DNA from: Aureliella helgolandensis
GTDB lineage: Bacteria > Planctomycetota > Planctomycetia > Pirellulales > Pirellulaceae
DNA length: 64,000 nucleotides
Direction of reading: 5' to 3'
Assembly (NCBI RefSeq): GCF_007752135.1
Contig: NZ_CP036298.1
Location: 5,332,001-5,396,000 of the forward strand
This document shows, piece by piece, positions 29,914-43,400 of the stretch (position 1 is the stretch's first letter; every line of letters starts with the position of its first letter). Both the position numbers and the translations under genes were made by a program. The notes under the pieces are model-generated. The model ran no database searches. It had not been told where the DNA came from and saw only the letters and a program-made list of their open reading frames with translations.

Positions 29914-31278
29914 ATGGCTACTTCAGTACCAAATTCTCCGCGCCGTGACAGCCACAATTTTCAGAAAATTGCTGATGCATTTCTAAGTGGTGAAGGTCTC
30001 CCGTTTGCGGATGTTCTGTCGGCCGAGAGGATCGAACGAATCTTTCGCAAGCATGGTTGTCTGTTTGGGCTACACGGCGTCTACACTACAGCGATCATGG
30101 TTTGGTCTTTCCTTTCGCAAGTGCTACGCGACGGAAAGGATGCTTCTTGCCAAGCAGCAGTAGCGCGAGTCGTTAGTTATTGCAAGTTGCAAGGACTTGA
30201 GGCTCCGACCCAAGATACGGGCGATTATTGTCGAGCACGCGCTAAGCTGTCTTCGGCTGCGCTGCGTGACTTGAGCTGTGAAGTCGCGGATGAGATGGAA
30301 CAAGCGTCGTTACCTAGCTGGCTGTGGAAACGCAAACTTCACCCTAAGCTGGTTGATGGCTTCACCTTCACGATGCCCGATACGGTCAAGAACCAGGCAA
30401 AGTACCCGCAACAAAAGGCGCAGAAGCCAGGAGTCGGCTTGCCCATCGCGCGCTCTGCAGCCATCCTCTCATTGGCAACCGCGTGCGTTATGGATCTCGC
30501 AATCGCTCCTTACCAAGGCAAAGAAACTGGAGAGTCGGCGTTGCTGCGATCGATGCTCGGATCGCTAGCCAGTGGCGACATCGCAGTCATGGACCGCTAC
30601 TACTGTTCGTTCATGATGATCGCTTTATTACTCGGCCAAGGCACGCATACTTGCGCTCGTAAACATCACCTGAGGCACAGCGACTTCCGGCGCGGCAAGC
30701 GACTTGGCAAGTTCGATCATCTGATTGTATGGACTCGGCCACAGCGTCCGACCTGGATGGACGAAGAGACCTACCAGCAGATTCCTGAGACACTTGTGTT
30801 GCGCGAAGTGCGCTTCAACATTGTCGAACCTGGTCGCCGTACCAAGTCGCTTGACATCATCACGACACTAACGGATGCGACGGAGTACACCAAGGATGAT
30901 ATCGCTCAGCTCTATGGATTTCGCTGGAACTCGGAACTCGATATCCGGAGCATCAAGTCGAATCTCAATCTTGGCCACGTCCGTTGCAAATCTCCCGAAA
31001 TGGTTCATCGAGAAGTATGGACGACCCTACTGGCGTATAATCTCATTCGTACCACAGCAGCCGGTGCAGCGCTGCTCTATAAGAAGCAACCTCGGCAGAT
31101 TAGCTTCACGAGCACTTGCCAGTATGTTCTTGCATCCTGGATGCAGTTGTCCAGCGGAATTATGGGAGAGTCGTCAATGGAAGTCTATCTGTTGACCATG
31201 CTGGAACAGATAGCAGGTTGTGAAGTTGCCAACCGACCCGGCCGTCTTGAACCACGCGTCTTGAACCACGCGTCTTGA
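29914..31278 (+). CDS. IS4-family DDE transposase
   Basis: The 454-aa protein has the IS4-type RNase H-like core: first Asp in KLVDGFTFTMPD, second in DIAVMDRYYCS, and the third acidic residue in the family signature YGFRWNSELDIRSIK, which matches the Y-(2)-R-(3)-E-(6)-K spacing exactly. The N-terminal FLSQVLRDGKDASCQAAVAR segment is also typical. It catalyses cut-and-paste movement of the element around it. The frame is intact with normal length, and the ribosome site AAGGAGG is strong but buried in a hairpin. A short duplication of the codons for EPRVLNHAS-like sequence occurs at the very end. Confidence 0.95.
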   Translation: MATSVPNSPRRDSHNFQKIADAFLSGEGLPFADVLSAERIERIFRKHGCLFGLHGVYTTAIMVWSFLSQVLRDGKDASCQAAVARVVSYCKLQGLEAPTQDTGDYCRARAKLSSAALRDLSCEVADEMEQASLPSWLWKRKLHPKLVDGFTFTMPDTVKNQAKYPQQKAQKPGVGLPIARSAAILSLATACVMDLAIAPYQGKETGESALLRSMLGSLASGDIAVMDRYYCSFMMIALLLGQGTHTCARKHHLRHSDFRRGKRLGKFDHLIVWTRPQRPTWMDEETYQQIPETLVLREVRFNIVEPGRRTKSLDIITTLTDATEYTKDDIAQLYGFRWNSELDIRSIKSNLNLGHVRCKSPEMVHREVWTTLLAYNLIRTTAAGAALLYKKQPRQISFTSTCQYVLASWMQLSSGIMGESSMEVYLLTMLEQIAGCEVANRPGRLEPRVLNHAS

Positions 31279-31409
31279 AACGCAGACGTCATGGATACAA
31301 ACTAATGATGAAACCTAGGAACGAGCTGCGACGCGAATTGCGTAAACACTGCACCTGATTTACTTTACATCACGACAGTGCCATTCAGACCTGACCCCTT
31401 TGTTTTCGT

Positions 31410-34400
31410 CTAATCGAACAAACCGAAGATAGAGCTGTCGCCCAGCGGCAAAGTCAGGCCCCCCGTAATCGTAACCCCAGCCGACTTCTCGTTCCCTAGT
31501 TGAACGCTTGGCCCGTTGGCATCGCCCCGAGCAAGCCCCATTTGCAAGAAGGAAGCCGGTGTCCCACCCACCGGTCCACGAGCAAACGAGCCATCAATCA
31601 ACAGGTAAGGACCTGACAACCCAAGGGACTGGAAGTTGCGGAGGTCTTTCACGAAAAAGCGTGGTAAGTGAGCATTGAACGTTCCGATTGATAATCCGAC
31701 AGCTCCACCTTGGGACAAACCAAATGAAACGTTTGCCAATAACGTCAGCGAAATGCCAACGTACTTACCATTCCATTGATCACCCTCCTGGCTAAGACCA
31801 TTAGCCGTAGTGAATCGATTGAACTGTCCTCCGACGTTCGAACCGTAGTCAATGCCCAAACCCGTTGTAATCCGGCCGGGACCACCCTTGGGTGCTCCGA
31901 TTCGGCCGCTGCCTATTAGTCCGCCATGAATCCTTGGACCAGACTTCTTGCCAGCCAGTGGGTCATAGGTACCGGTAATTGATTGACCACTCCAATCGAC
32001 GGTCTGGCCCAAACCTGTAATCTGTTGAACTGCCGCGATTCCCAGTGCAGCCAAACCGCCCCAAATTCCGATCGTAGTGAGCGTCTCGGCTAAAGTTTGT
32101 TCACCTGTCGGATCAGTGAAAAGTTGAGGGCTATTGGCGGCATAAAGATATCGGTGCAACGAAACAGGATCATCATTGGTTCCGAGAAAAGGATCGGGCG
32201 ACAGGAAACGCCCAGATGTAGCGTCGTAATAACGAGCCCTTAAATAGGTTAGGTTCGAATCAAATGTTCCACCGGCGAATCCTGGACTTAGATCGTCCAC
32301 AAAATCTTGACTATAACCGAAAGCTCCAAATATATTTGATTCAATTAGGTCACCGTCTATGCCGCTTGTCACAATCGAACTTCCAATGTGATTTTGGTGG
32401 ATAAATTGAACGCTTTCGCTTGACTTCCTGGAAAGCAATCGGTCTTGCAGGTAGATCGATCCAGTAACAAACGAGCCATCCTCATCGGTTGTCAAGAATT
32501 CTTGAGGCAGTTCGCGATTGGTGTCATAAACAAACAGCAGTTCGCCGGTGCCGTCGTCACGTGACACACGCAAACCATCGTCGTTATAAGCGAAACGAAC
32601 GTTCTTGCCTTGACTCACGGCATCGATTGAGACTAGACGGTCGCGATCATTCCATCCATAGATGATTCTTCCGTCCGCATCTTCACGTTCGATCAGTCGT
32701 CCGTTCGCATCGTATTGATAGTCAACCTCTTCAGCGCCCTCGATGCGAATCAGCTGGTCATTGGCATTGTAGACATAGCGAGATACGCCGAGCAGCGAGT
32801 GGTCGAGTTCGATTCGATTGCCAACCGCGTCATACTTGTACCGTGTTGTCGTCGTTTGACCACTTGCGGATACGAACGTCTCTTCGACCAGTTGCAATCG
32901 TTCGTCGTATGAGAAGATCTGCGCTGATCCATCGCCATAGTCGATCCGACGAACGTTGCCGACCGCGTCACGTTCAAGCAACACGTCCTGCAGCCTGGTG
33001 CCATCGGGGGTCTCGATCGTCTGACGTATCATGAAGTCTTTGGCGTCGTACTCGAACTTCTCGACTACTCCGCTAGGAAAACGCCTCGATATCAGATTGC
33101 CGACCGGATCATAGCTGAATTCACTGACTCGATTGTCGCTATCGGTAATTCTAATGATACGATCCAACTCATCGTACTCCTGGATCGACCGATGAAGCAA
33201 GTCACCTTCGTTCACCTCGATCTGAGTGACGTTGCCTCGTGCGTCATATTGATATCGAATCGTTTGCCCCGCGAACGTTTCGCGTTCGAGCAAACGACCA
33301 AGCGAATCGTAGACTGAGCGCTCTTCGCTGGCCCCATTGACAATCGATGTTGGTTGGCTGGCTGCATTGAATCCGTAGGTCCAAATCGCGTCACCAAAAG
33401 CAGCTTCGGCGAGACGTCCGGTCTCAGGATCGTACTGGAACCGGTCGACTTGCCCTCCGAAGTCTTGATATGTAGCGATCGCGCCTTCGGTCGTGTAGGT
33501 GACCGCATCATTCTGGCCAAGTGGTCGCGTTGTCGAAAGACGTCGAGACAATTCGTCATATCGGTGTCGCGTGACATTCCCGCGTGCATCGGTGACCTGC
33601 GTCACGTTGCCGATTGAATCTCGTTGATAGTGTGTCTGCCCGCCAGAAGGATCCGTGACCTGCTCGAGAAGCCCCGAAGGATCATAGCTGTATAGCGTAC
33701 GGTTGCCATTCTCGTCTACGGTCGCAACCAGGTTCGCCTGGCTGTCGTACTCAAACGCAACGTTCGTACCATCATGGCGCGTTATCGCGATGATGTTATC
33801 GACACTGTCATGTTCAAATGTCGTCTCGCGATCGAGCGCGTCAACGATTCGAGTCACGCGATTGAGCGCGTCGTAATAGTAGCGAGTCGAGTGACCGAGC
33901 GGGTCGACCACGCGGGTTACGTTCCCTCCGCCGTCATATTCATACCGGGTGGTTCTACCAAGTTCATCGGTCGCAGCGATCAAGTTGCCGCGCGAGTCGT
34001 ACTCAAAGCCAACTTGCTGCCGTGAAGACACGGCGCCGTTCGAAACTTCCGTTTGCCGTCCGACAACGCGCCCTACTGGATCGTAGGTAAACTCTTGTTG
34101 GCTGCCTAGTGGGGACACATTGGTTGAGACTCGACCGGCATCGTCGAATGATTGTTCGGCGACGACCGAACCGGCGAGTGAGATCCGATGGGATGGCTGA
34201 TTTATGCGGGGATCCTGAGTAACTTGCAAGCCACCAGTCGAGGTTAAACTGATGACGTTTTCTGCAGCGTCGTATTGAACGGCGGTTGTCTGGCCAATAG
34301 CGTCTGTCGTTCCGACTTCATTCCCGTTTCGATCATATCGGCGGCTCTGTTCAATCGTGCGTCCATCGATCCATTCGATCGAGCTGCCTATCTGTCTGCC

Positions 34401-37400
34401 GTTTCCGCTAAACTCAAATCCCCCTTTTACCCCTCGTCGATCGACGACTTCAGTCGTCAAGCCATTAGCGTTGACCTCGAAGTTGGAGCGACGGCCAGCC
34501 GCATCGATTGCGACGACTAGATTCCCGTTCGTGTCATATTCGAACTCTGATCGCGAACCGTCCGGCAACACAATCGCCGTGGTATTGCCCGATGCATCGG
34601 TCTCAAAATGCGTAGTATCGCCGATGGCATTCGTACGAGTGCTAATAAACCCCTGGGCAGTGTATGTTGCCGTCTGAGATTGCCCCAGCGGTCCGGTCGA
34701 CCGAACCAACCGCCCTCCAGCATCATAGACGAATGAGAGACTGGTGCCATCGGGAAAAGTCATTGCATTGATCCGCCCTGCCGCGTTATAAAACGTTCTC
34801 GCTTGATTGCCCAAACCGTCAGTGGTCGCCACGACACGACCAGAATTATCCAGTTCCAAAACCACCGAGTTGCCCGTCACGTCGGTTGTCGTCACTAGAA
34901 AGTTGTTCGGATCAAAAGTAAGATCGGTCGCGTTTCCGAAAGCGTCGAAGGTGCGTACCAGCCGACCACTCTCGTCGTACTCTTGCCTCTGGCCCGTACG
35001 ACCTAATGGATCAATGACTACAGACAGACGCTGGACGGAATCGTAGTTGAACTGAGTACGCTGGCCCTCGCGATCTCGCACGGAATGTAAATGTCCATTC
35101 GAGTTGTATTGGTACTCGATGGCGTTATCTTCAAGATCGATTATTTGGATGATCCGCCCCACCGCGTCTCGTCTTATCGAAACCGTACCTGCTTGTGATT
35201 CGATCGCACTATCTGAGAACGTGATCTCATTCCCGTTCCGATCCGTCGCAGTCTCCAGCTTCCCGCTGGCTCCATCAATCCGGTACGAAATTCCGTCACG
35301 CGTCGTCAACTCATACGCGCCACCAAAATCGGGGCTCGCGGGGTTGTAGGGGATGCCGCCGGGGGCATACAACTCGCCTTGCTCGTTGACTTGCAGATAG
35401 CTACTAGTGCCGGTGGAAAGGGTGCTGGTGACACCGGGATCTGGCGTAAAACGAGGGCGAGCCAAAACTAGATTCTGCCCACCAAAACCAGGCAATACTC
35501 GGATGTCCGGGTTGAACGTGAAGCCTTGGCGGCCCTGGCCAGGCACGTTCAAGTAGACTTTGACGCCAGCCCGCAGGGCGCTGTAGATGCCGATGTCTTC
35601 TAGTCCGCTCTTGGGTAGACCGACTCGCAAGTCCGTGTTCCGGTATTCGAGTCTCCAGCCGTAGCCGAAATCACCTTCACGATCTGCTTGCAACGTGTCG
35701 TAGATACGAGTGATCTCAATTGGAATACCAGCCACAGGGATCACCATATCGGTGAAGCTGAGGCGGAAGTTTCCGAGTTTCAGTTCGCCTGCCAAGCCGA
35801 CATGGTGTTCGGCGACGTTGACGACGCCAGCATTGGTGGCAACCTCAAGACGAATGACGTACTCGTCGTTGAGTAGCAAACTGGTGTCCCAGACACCCAG
35901 CTCACCATTGGTAACTGCAGCAGTGCTTTCATGAAATTGCGTAAAACTGGTTTCATCGGCGCGACGGTAGGAGAGCTTGTAACCGAACAAATCGTCGTGA
36001 GCTGCGGTGCCTACGATGCTTACCATACCAGTGACAGACGCAGTATCGGACGGGCTGATGATCTCCGCCGTGGGAATATCTTCGGTTCCCGCTCCACTCC
36101 AACCCTCGGGAAAGTCGTAGTCGAAAGTAATGGTCTTGGTGGTCACGTTACCATTGGTATCAATGGCGGTCGCAGTAGCGTCGATTGTCTGGAATGTCCA
36201 GTCCTCGAAGGTAAACGTCGCCGTACCAGCTGCGTCGAGCGGGATGTCTTGGCCGTTAGCCGACAACGTCAGAGAAGCAACAGACACGTTATCGATGGCT
36301 TTGGCGAACACGCGGAAGGGCCCTTGCCATGGCAAGATGTTGCGGCTGCCTTCCCCCAGATTCTCAATCAAACTGAGTTTGGGTGGAATGACATCTTCGA
36401 TGACGTCGAGTGTGAAGCGCTGCAGGGCTTCCCCGCCGCGCGGATCGCTGACCTTCACGGTGAAGTCGTGAGAGCCAATCAGTGAAACTTCTGTCTGCCA
36501 GCGGATGCGTCCAAAGGAATCGACCTGGGCGCCGACAGGAGCGTCGGTTAACTCATACGCGAGTTGATCGAGGTCGGCATCGCTGACCAAGACGTCGTAC
36601 TTGAAGACTCCACCGGCGGACACATCCGCCGGTGAAGTACTGTTGATTACCGGTGCCGAGTTCTGCGCCAACACGTCAAACTCAAACGACTCGACGGCAC
36701 TGGCGCCCCCCGCGTCGGTGGCAATCAGGGTTACAACGTGCTTGCCAGTTTGATCGGCCGTGGGCGTCCAGCTAACGAGGCCCGTTGCAGCGTCGATGCT
36801 CATGCCTGCAGGACCACGACCGAGCGTGTAGGTAATCGCTGCATTCTCGGGATCGTTCGCAGCCAGCGAATAACTGTATGGCGTTCCAACCGCGCCGAAA
36901 CGTGGCGACGTGGACGTAATCACCGGCGGCAGGTTGGGTACACCATCGCTGACGCGAATAACAAAGGCTTGCGTGGCCGCGCCACCGATGCCGTCGCTGA
37001 CTTGGATGACGACATCTTGCTGGCCCAGTTGATCTGCGGTGGGCGTCCACGAGAGTTCGCCCGTCGTTTCCACGATGCTCATGCCAGACGGCGCGGTAAG
37101 AAGTGTGTAACTCAACGGATCGCCTTCGCGGTCCATGGCTTCCATCGAGTAAAGAAACGCGCTGCCGACTCCGGCTTCGGTGGGCGGCACACTGCTAATA
37201 CGCGGCGGTCCGCCAAAACGACTGACTTTGACTGTAAACTCCTGCGTGTCGGTCGCACCCGAGGGATCACTGACTTGGACTAGCACGCCATGTTCCCCCA
37301 ATTGATCGGCCTCTGGCGTCCAGCGAATTGTTCCCAGCGATGGATGGACACTCATCCCGACGGGCGAGTCGAGCAGCGTGAAGGTAAAGATGTCGCGATC

Positions 37401-40400
37401 CGCGTCGGAGACCAACATGTCGTACTCGAACGTTTGCCCCAGCGATGCTGAAGTGATTGACGTAGAATCAATCGAGGGAATCGCATTGAGTGGACGTCCA
37501 GCGACCTGAATTTCGAACGTTATGCTCTGGCTGGCATCGTCGGCAGTCGTGGCATTCAGCTCGACCGAATGCATGCCTAGCTGATCGCTGGCGGGCGTCC
37601 AGCGGATCGTGCCGTCAGCCTCCACGGTCAAGCCCGCTGGTCCACTGGAAAGCGACCAATTCACCGGTCGCCCCAGTTGATCAGTCCCACTGATGCGACT
37701 GAAGTACTCGACAGTAAGCGCTGCAGAAGCTCGCGGGAGATTCACGTCGAGTGGCAGGATGGTTGGCGTTTCGTTCTTGACATCGACTGTCCAAGCAACG
37801 GTCGCGGTGTCGCCAAATGCGTCGGTAACGTCCACGGAAAAATTGTGTGATCCGACGTCGCTTGCGGCAGGCGTCCACGAAATCCGTCCACTGGCGGGAT
37901 CGATGCTTGCTGCTACTGGCGCTGAGCTGAAGGCATAGCTGAGCGCGGTGGATTCAGCGTCTTGGGCGATGATGTCGTAGGTGTAGCTGACGTTGGAGTA
38001 GGCAGTGCTGTAGGCTATAGGAACCACAGGCAGGATGCCCGTCCCACTGAAGATGGGGCGAGTGTTGGGTGCGGTAACGTTGAGATAGAAATCGTGTAAG
38101 GCGATTGAGCCGGAGGCGCCCGTGGCGCGGAGAATGACTAAGTGCTCACCGACTTGATCGATCGAGGGCCGCCAAGCGACAAGACCGGTGTGAGGATCAA
38201 TCGTCATTCCCTCAGGTGCGAGCGACAGGTCGTAGGCGATGGCGTCGGCGGAAATACCGATGGCGATTGAGGCATAGCGGAATGTCTGCCTAGCTTCGAT
38301 GGTTGTACTCGGCCTAGTAACGAAATTCACGCCACCGGTGACGGAGGTGTTGGTTGCCTCGAGTGTGAAATCGTTCCCCGTGGAGATTTCATCGGCGGCC
38401 AAGTTTACGGTCAGGCCGTCTCGACCAGCCCGATCAGCCCATCCGGCCGCCAAGTCTGGACGAATGGTGTACGTGCCTGCGTCCAGTCCAGTCAATGCAT
38501 AGTCGCCATTGCGATCCGTGACCGCCATCGGTTCATTCTCATCCGGAGTGCCATCACCGTCGAGGTCGGCATAGACTTTCCAGTAGGCGATCGCCTCGGC
38601 ATCCCCGGTCAACAACTGCCCACGGATATGGCTGAGCGATAGCTGCTCGATGGCGAGGTCGAAGACGGTCTCGTCGTTGGCCGTGACGCTAACCGGCATC
38701 GCGCCGGTTGGCACCTCGTAGCCGGCCACCGGGGAAATGCGAACTGCATAATCCCCCGGCAAGAGACCATCCAAGCGATAATCGCCATTTGCATCGGTGA
38801 CGGCTTGTGGTTCGGATGGATCGGGGTACGCATTGCCATTGGTATCGATATACAACTGCCACCCCTCAAGCGACGATTCGGCGAGGATACCTTCCTCACT
38901 GCCGTCGTCTTGAGCACCATCTCTATCCAAATCATCGAACAAGTGACCAACGATGCTGCCACGCAACTCCGGTAAAACATTGAGCGTAAACGTCTGCTGG
39001 TCGTACCCACCACGACCGTCTTCGACAGAGACCGAGAAAGAGTGACCACCGGTATCGGTGAGGCCATCGACCCTTTGCGGCGACAACCCGTTAGAGACAC
39101 GAAAGCCGGTGTTGCCATACATCGAATGATCCTGGACCGTTTGCTCTTGCACGTCGCCGAATCGAAGATCGAGTACTAGCCGAGGGTCATTTTCGTATTG
39201 CCGGGCCATGCCCTCTTGAATATCGGCTGCACTGCGGGCCACATTCCAAATGCGATAGTTGTCAATGACTGCTTTGGTAGGGCGGCTACTACGCTCAACT
39301 ATCTGTGTCGGCGCGGTTAAGTTAACGGCCAAGGGCTGCGGGTTCGGTGTTGTGCCGCTGCCTACTGCTTCTCCATCGACGTACATCGTTCCCGTGCCCG
39401 TGCCGGCATCGTAGGTCAAGGCCAGGTGATACCAGCGGTCGGTAACGGGTCGCACGGGGGCGAAGAAGCTAATCTTATCGTTGGCGTCGTCGAAATTAAA
39501 TTGAACGTACAGCGACTGATTTGTTTCATGCGTTCCGACGTAGTAAGAACGATCGGTCATTAGAGTCTGAAACCGTGGCAGACTGGTAAAGTTGTACCAA
39601 CCCTCAACCGTGACACTCTCAGGCTTGAGCGATTCGTCTGCGGGGACGATGATGTTTCCTTGCGTAATGCGCACAGCTGTATCGGTGCGGCCATCCCACT
39701 GGATCAAGCCTGTGGTGGGGTCAATCGTTGCCCCGGACGGCGCATCGATCAGTCGGTAACGCATTGCGTCACTATCATTGTCTAGCGCCGTCGCTTGGTA
39801 AGAAAACGCCTCGCCAGCACCAATGGTCGTTTGCGGCTGAGTGGCGATCAGTGGCGCCGCGTTCTCTCGCGCTGCCACCACTTCGATCTTAAACGACTGA
39901 GTGGCAATCCCCCCGCGGCCATCGTCAGCGGAAAGGGTGACGTCGTGCACGCCGACTTGGTCTGGCGAAGCAGACCACAGCAACGCGCCGGTTTCGCTGT
40001 TGATGATCAAGCCACCGGGTCCATCCACGATCGCATAGGTCAAGTGGTCATCGTCGGGATCGATGGCATCGGCATCGTAGCGGTAAACTTCGTTGGGGTC
40101 GAAACGGTTGTAAATGACACTCGCCGTCGCATCGCCGCTATTCGCGACCACGAAGTCCATGCGTCCATCTTCGTCCGCGTCCGCCAAAGTCACTCGGCTC
40201 GGCGATTCACCCACTTGGATATGTTGCGCTTTTGAGAATTGGTCGTTGCCGCGGCCGTACAGCACGCTCAGCACATTCAGGCTCGTCAGCGTCGTTGCCA
40301 AATCCGGGTTGCCGTCATCATTCAAATCCACCACGGCGACGTCGCTAGGAGCTGCCGCGAGGTCGACGTAGAGGGGAGATCCAAACCCGCCAACTCCATC

Positions 40401-43400
40401 GCCCGGCAGAACCATCAAGCGCTGCGTATCAGGCAAGGTCACGACCGCATCCACAACACCATCGCCCGTCGCATCTGCCATTGAGAAGCGAGACGGCTTG
40501 TCGCCCAAAGCGATTGCAGTCGCCGTTCCGAGCGTCGTCGAACCGTCACCGAGGAACAACCACAACGCATTTTCGGCGTCATCGAGAACAAGTACGTCTG
40601 GATCCCCATCGGCATTGACGTCGGCGGTGGCAACATCGATCGGACCTTGCCCCACGGGGAACTCAGCCGATGTGTAGTCGGTTTCCAAGCTCCCTATGAA
40701 AACCCCCAGAGACCGACCGGTGCGGTTGGCGGTGAGTAACTCCAATTGCCCATCGCCATCGAGATCCACGGTGGCAACGGCATGGGGTGCACGACCGGTC
40801 AGTAAATCGGGCTGTCGCGTGAGACCGCCGAGGTTGTCACCGGCGAAGATTTGCAACCGCTCCATTTGCTGCTGGATCGCCAAGATTTCTTCATTGCCGT
40901 CGCCGTTCAAATCGACAGCGAGCAAATCGACGAGGTCATCACGTCGGCCAGCAAAGATCGACGCAGTATCGGAACCGCCAGCGGTCGCGTAGACAAAGTC
41001 CAAATGTCCGTCACCGTCGAGATCCGCAAAGGGCTGCCGAGAAATGCCTCCTGGGACGCCACTGATAAGGCCAACTTGCTGTGCCTTCTGGAATGTCCCG
41101 TCGCCATTGCCGAGGCGCACGTTGAGTGGACCATAACCGCTGGTGCCAGTCTGAATCAGATCCAGTCGCCCGTCTTCATCAAAGTCGACTAACCAAGAAT
41201 CGCGGCCGCGCTGCTGGGTACCTGGGTTGGAAAGCAGCGATAGGAACTCAAAGTTACCTGTTCCATCGTTGATAAAAATGCGAGCCCCCGCATTGGTGAC
41301 TGCGATGAGATCAACGCTGCCATCGGAATCGACGTCGCCAGCTGAAAAATCACCTGTTGAATAATATTTCTCGCCGTACGTTGCTGCAATGAATGCATCA
41401 TCGAAACCCGCTAGCTCGCTGTGACGACTAAAGTCTCCATCCCCGTCACCGGCCATGACAACAATTTTCATCAGGTTGTCAGTGGCTTCATCTCGTTCGG
41501 CAAAGGCCAAATCGGGAATGCCGTCACCGGTGAAATCCGCCGCAGCGTAGGACTCTTGCCAATTGGAAACATTGATGCCATTGGAGCCCCTGGGCAGTGT
41601 GACTCGAAATGTGCGAGTGAAAACACCAGGATTGGACGGGTCATTAAGGTGGACATCGATCTGTCCTTCGACTCCAGACTTCGCCACAAAGTCGGGGAAG
41701 CCGTCCTGGTTGAAGTCCGTGATCAGTGTGGATGAGTAGCCGTAGAAGCTATTCTCAACAAGTTGATCATCGCTGACCGTGAAGGTGCCGTCACCGTTTG
41801 CCAACGCTATGTAATACCGGCTACCGTTCGTATTCGCTCGCGTCGAAACAAAATCATCGAGTCCGTCGAGATTGAAGTCTGCGGCTGAGCCGAATCCACT
41901 TGGGCGAGAGACGTTAACCGCAGGAAACGACGGTTGGAAAGTTCCGTCCCCAACTCCCAGAAAGACTCGCGTATTGATCGTGTCGACCAGATCAACAATT
42001 CCATCTCCGTTAAAGTCTCCGGGAAGAGCTTCCTGGTTCCGCGATCCTGGCAACCAAGGTATCGTTCGCGTCTGACCAAACTCCCCTGGTCGCGTCCCAA
42101 GCCGGATGCCAACGCCGTTGAAGTCACTGCCTTGGGTGAAGAAAGAAAAATCAGTGACGCCGTCCCGGTTGTAGTCGCCGAACATGCCTCCCTTGGCGGT
42201 ATCGGCATGGCTGAAAAGTTGGATATCGCCGGAAAAGTCGACCATGCCGTATTCGGTAATCGAAAAGCTACCCGTTCCATCGTTGAGAGCAACTGTCGGA
42301 GAAGTCTGGTCGCCGCCCGCGTTCCCGAAAATCAGGTCCAGATCGCCATCGCCATCGATGTCGACAGGATCGTCGCTACCGGCGTAGTTGTCGGAGTCGT
42401 TGTTGATGGCGGGTCCGGGTTGATGCGTGAATTCGACGCCGCTGCCATCGCCAATCAGCAAATCAAGACGCCCCGAATCCCACACATGCACGTAGGCGAT
42501 ATCCAGCAGGCCATCTCCAGTAAAATCGGCCACCCGCAGCCAGTCTGGATCGTAGGCGAATGCGCTTCCCGGTGGGTCAATATCGGCCGCCAAAGTGAAA
42601 TTGCCAGCACCGTCATTGTTGTAGATTTGGATGCGTTGGGAGCTGCCGGCAATCACGATATCGAGATGCCCATCGCCATTCATGTCGGCGAGATCCAGCG
42701 GACGCACCTTGGTTTGATAGCAGCAGCCGGGCGCTCCCCCTGCTGCTGCGATGATGGTTGGCTCGCCGAAGGTTCCGTCCCCGGCCCCCTTCATCCACAT
42801 CAGTTCAAAACTGGCTCCAAACCCTATGTCGGCCGTCCGGCCAATCAGATCGAGCTTGCCGTCTTCGTCGATGTCCGCGGTGCGGAAATCGCTGACCGTT
42901 TTGCTGAAGGTCTGTTCGACAGCCGCGTCAAAGGTTCCGTCGCCGTGCCCCAGAATCGAAATCAGCCTGCGGTTTCGTACTCGATCCGCGGCTAATACAT
43001 CCAACGCTCCATCTCCATTCACGTCGCTGAGTAACAGATTCCGGACATCGTAGACGTTGGTTCCAATGCTGTGCCGGTAGATTTCTGTGGGACTGCCAAA
43101 GCCGCCGTCTCCGTCGCCCAACAGGGCGCTGATGACGAGTTGATCGTTTTGGCCAGCGCTCGGTGCGTCGTAGGTAACCATGACAACGAAATCTAGAATC
43201 CCATCCCCATTGAGATCCCCCTGGTCCATTCCAGGGACGCCATTGCTTTCATTGTTGTATTGGTATGCTGGCAAACCAATATCGACAGCATAGCCCACAT
43301 CGAACAATTGCCCCGCCGCAGTCGGAAAGCCGGTCGAGTACTCGCTGGTATCATCAAAACGATCATTGCTCTCGCCAGTGTAGACACCGACCGTTTGGTC

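Larger units (their letters stand above)
29731..31386 (+). mobile_element. IS4-family insertion sequence, apparently complete
   Basis: The left end GAATGGTACTGTCGTG (29731-29746) and right end CACGACAGTGCCATTC (31371-31386) form 16-bp terminal inverted repeats with one mismatch. The flanks are AGACCTGCCCC on the left and AGACCTGACCC on the right, an 11-bp direct repeat with one mismatch that fits the 9-12-bp target duplications of the IS4 family. The element holds one transposase gene and inserted next to the RAYT relic. Length is about 1656 bp. Confidence 0.8.
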
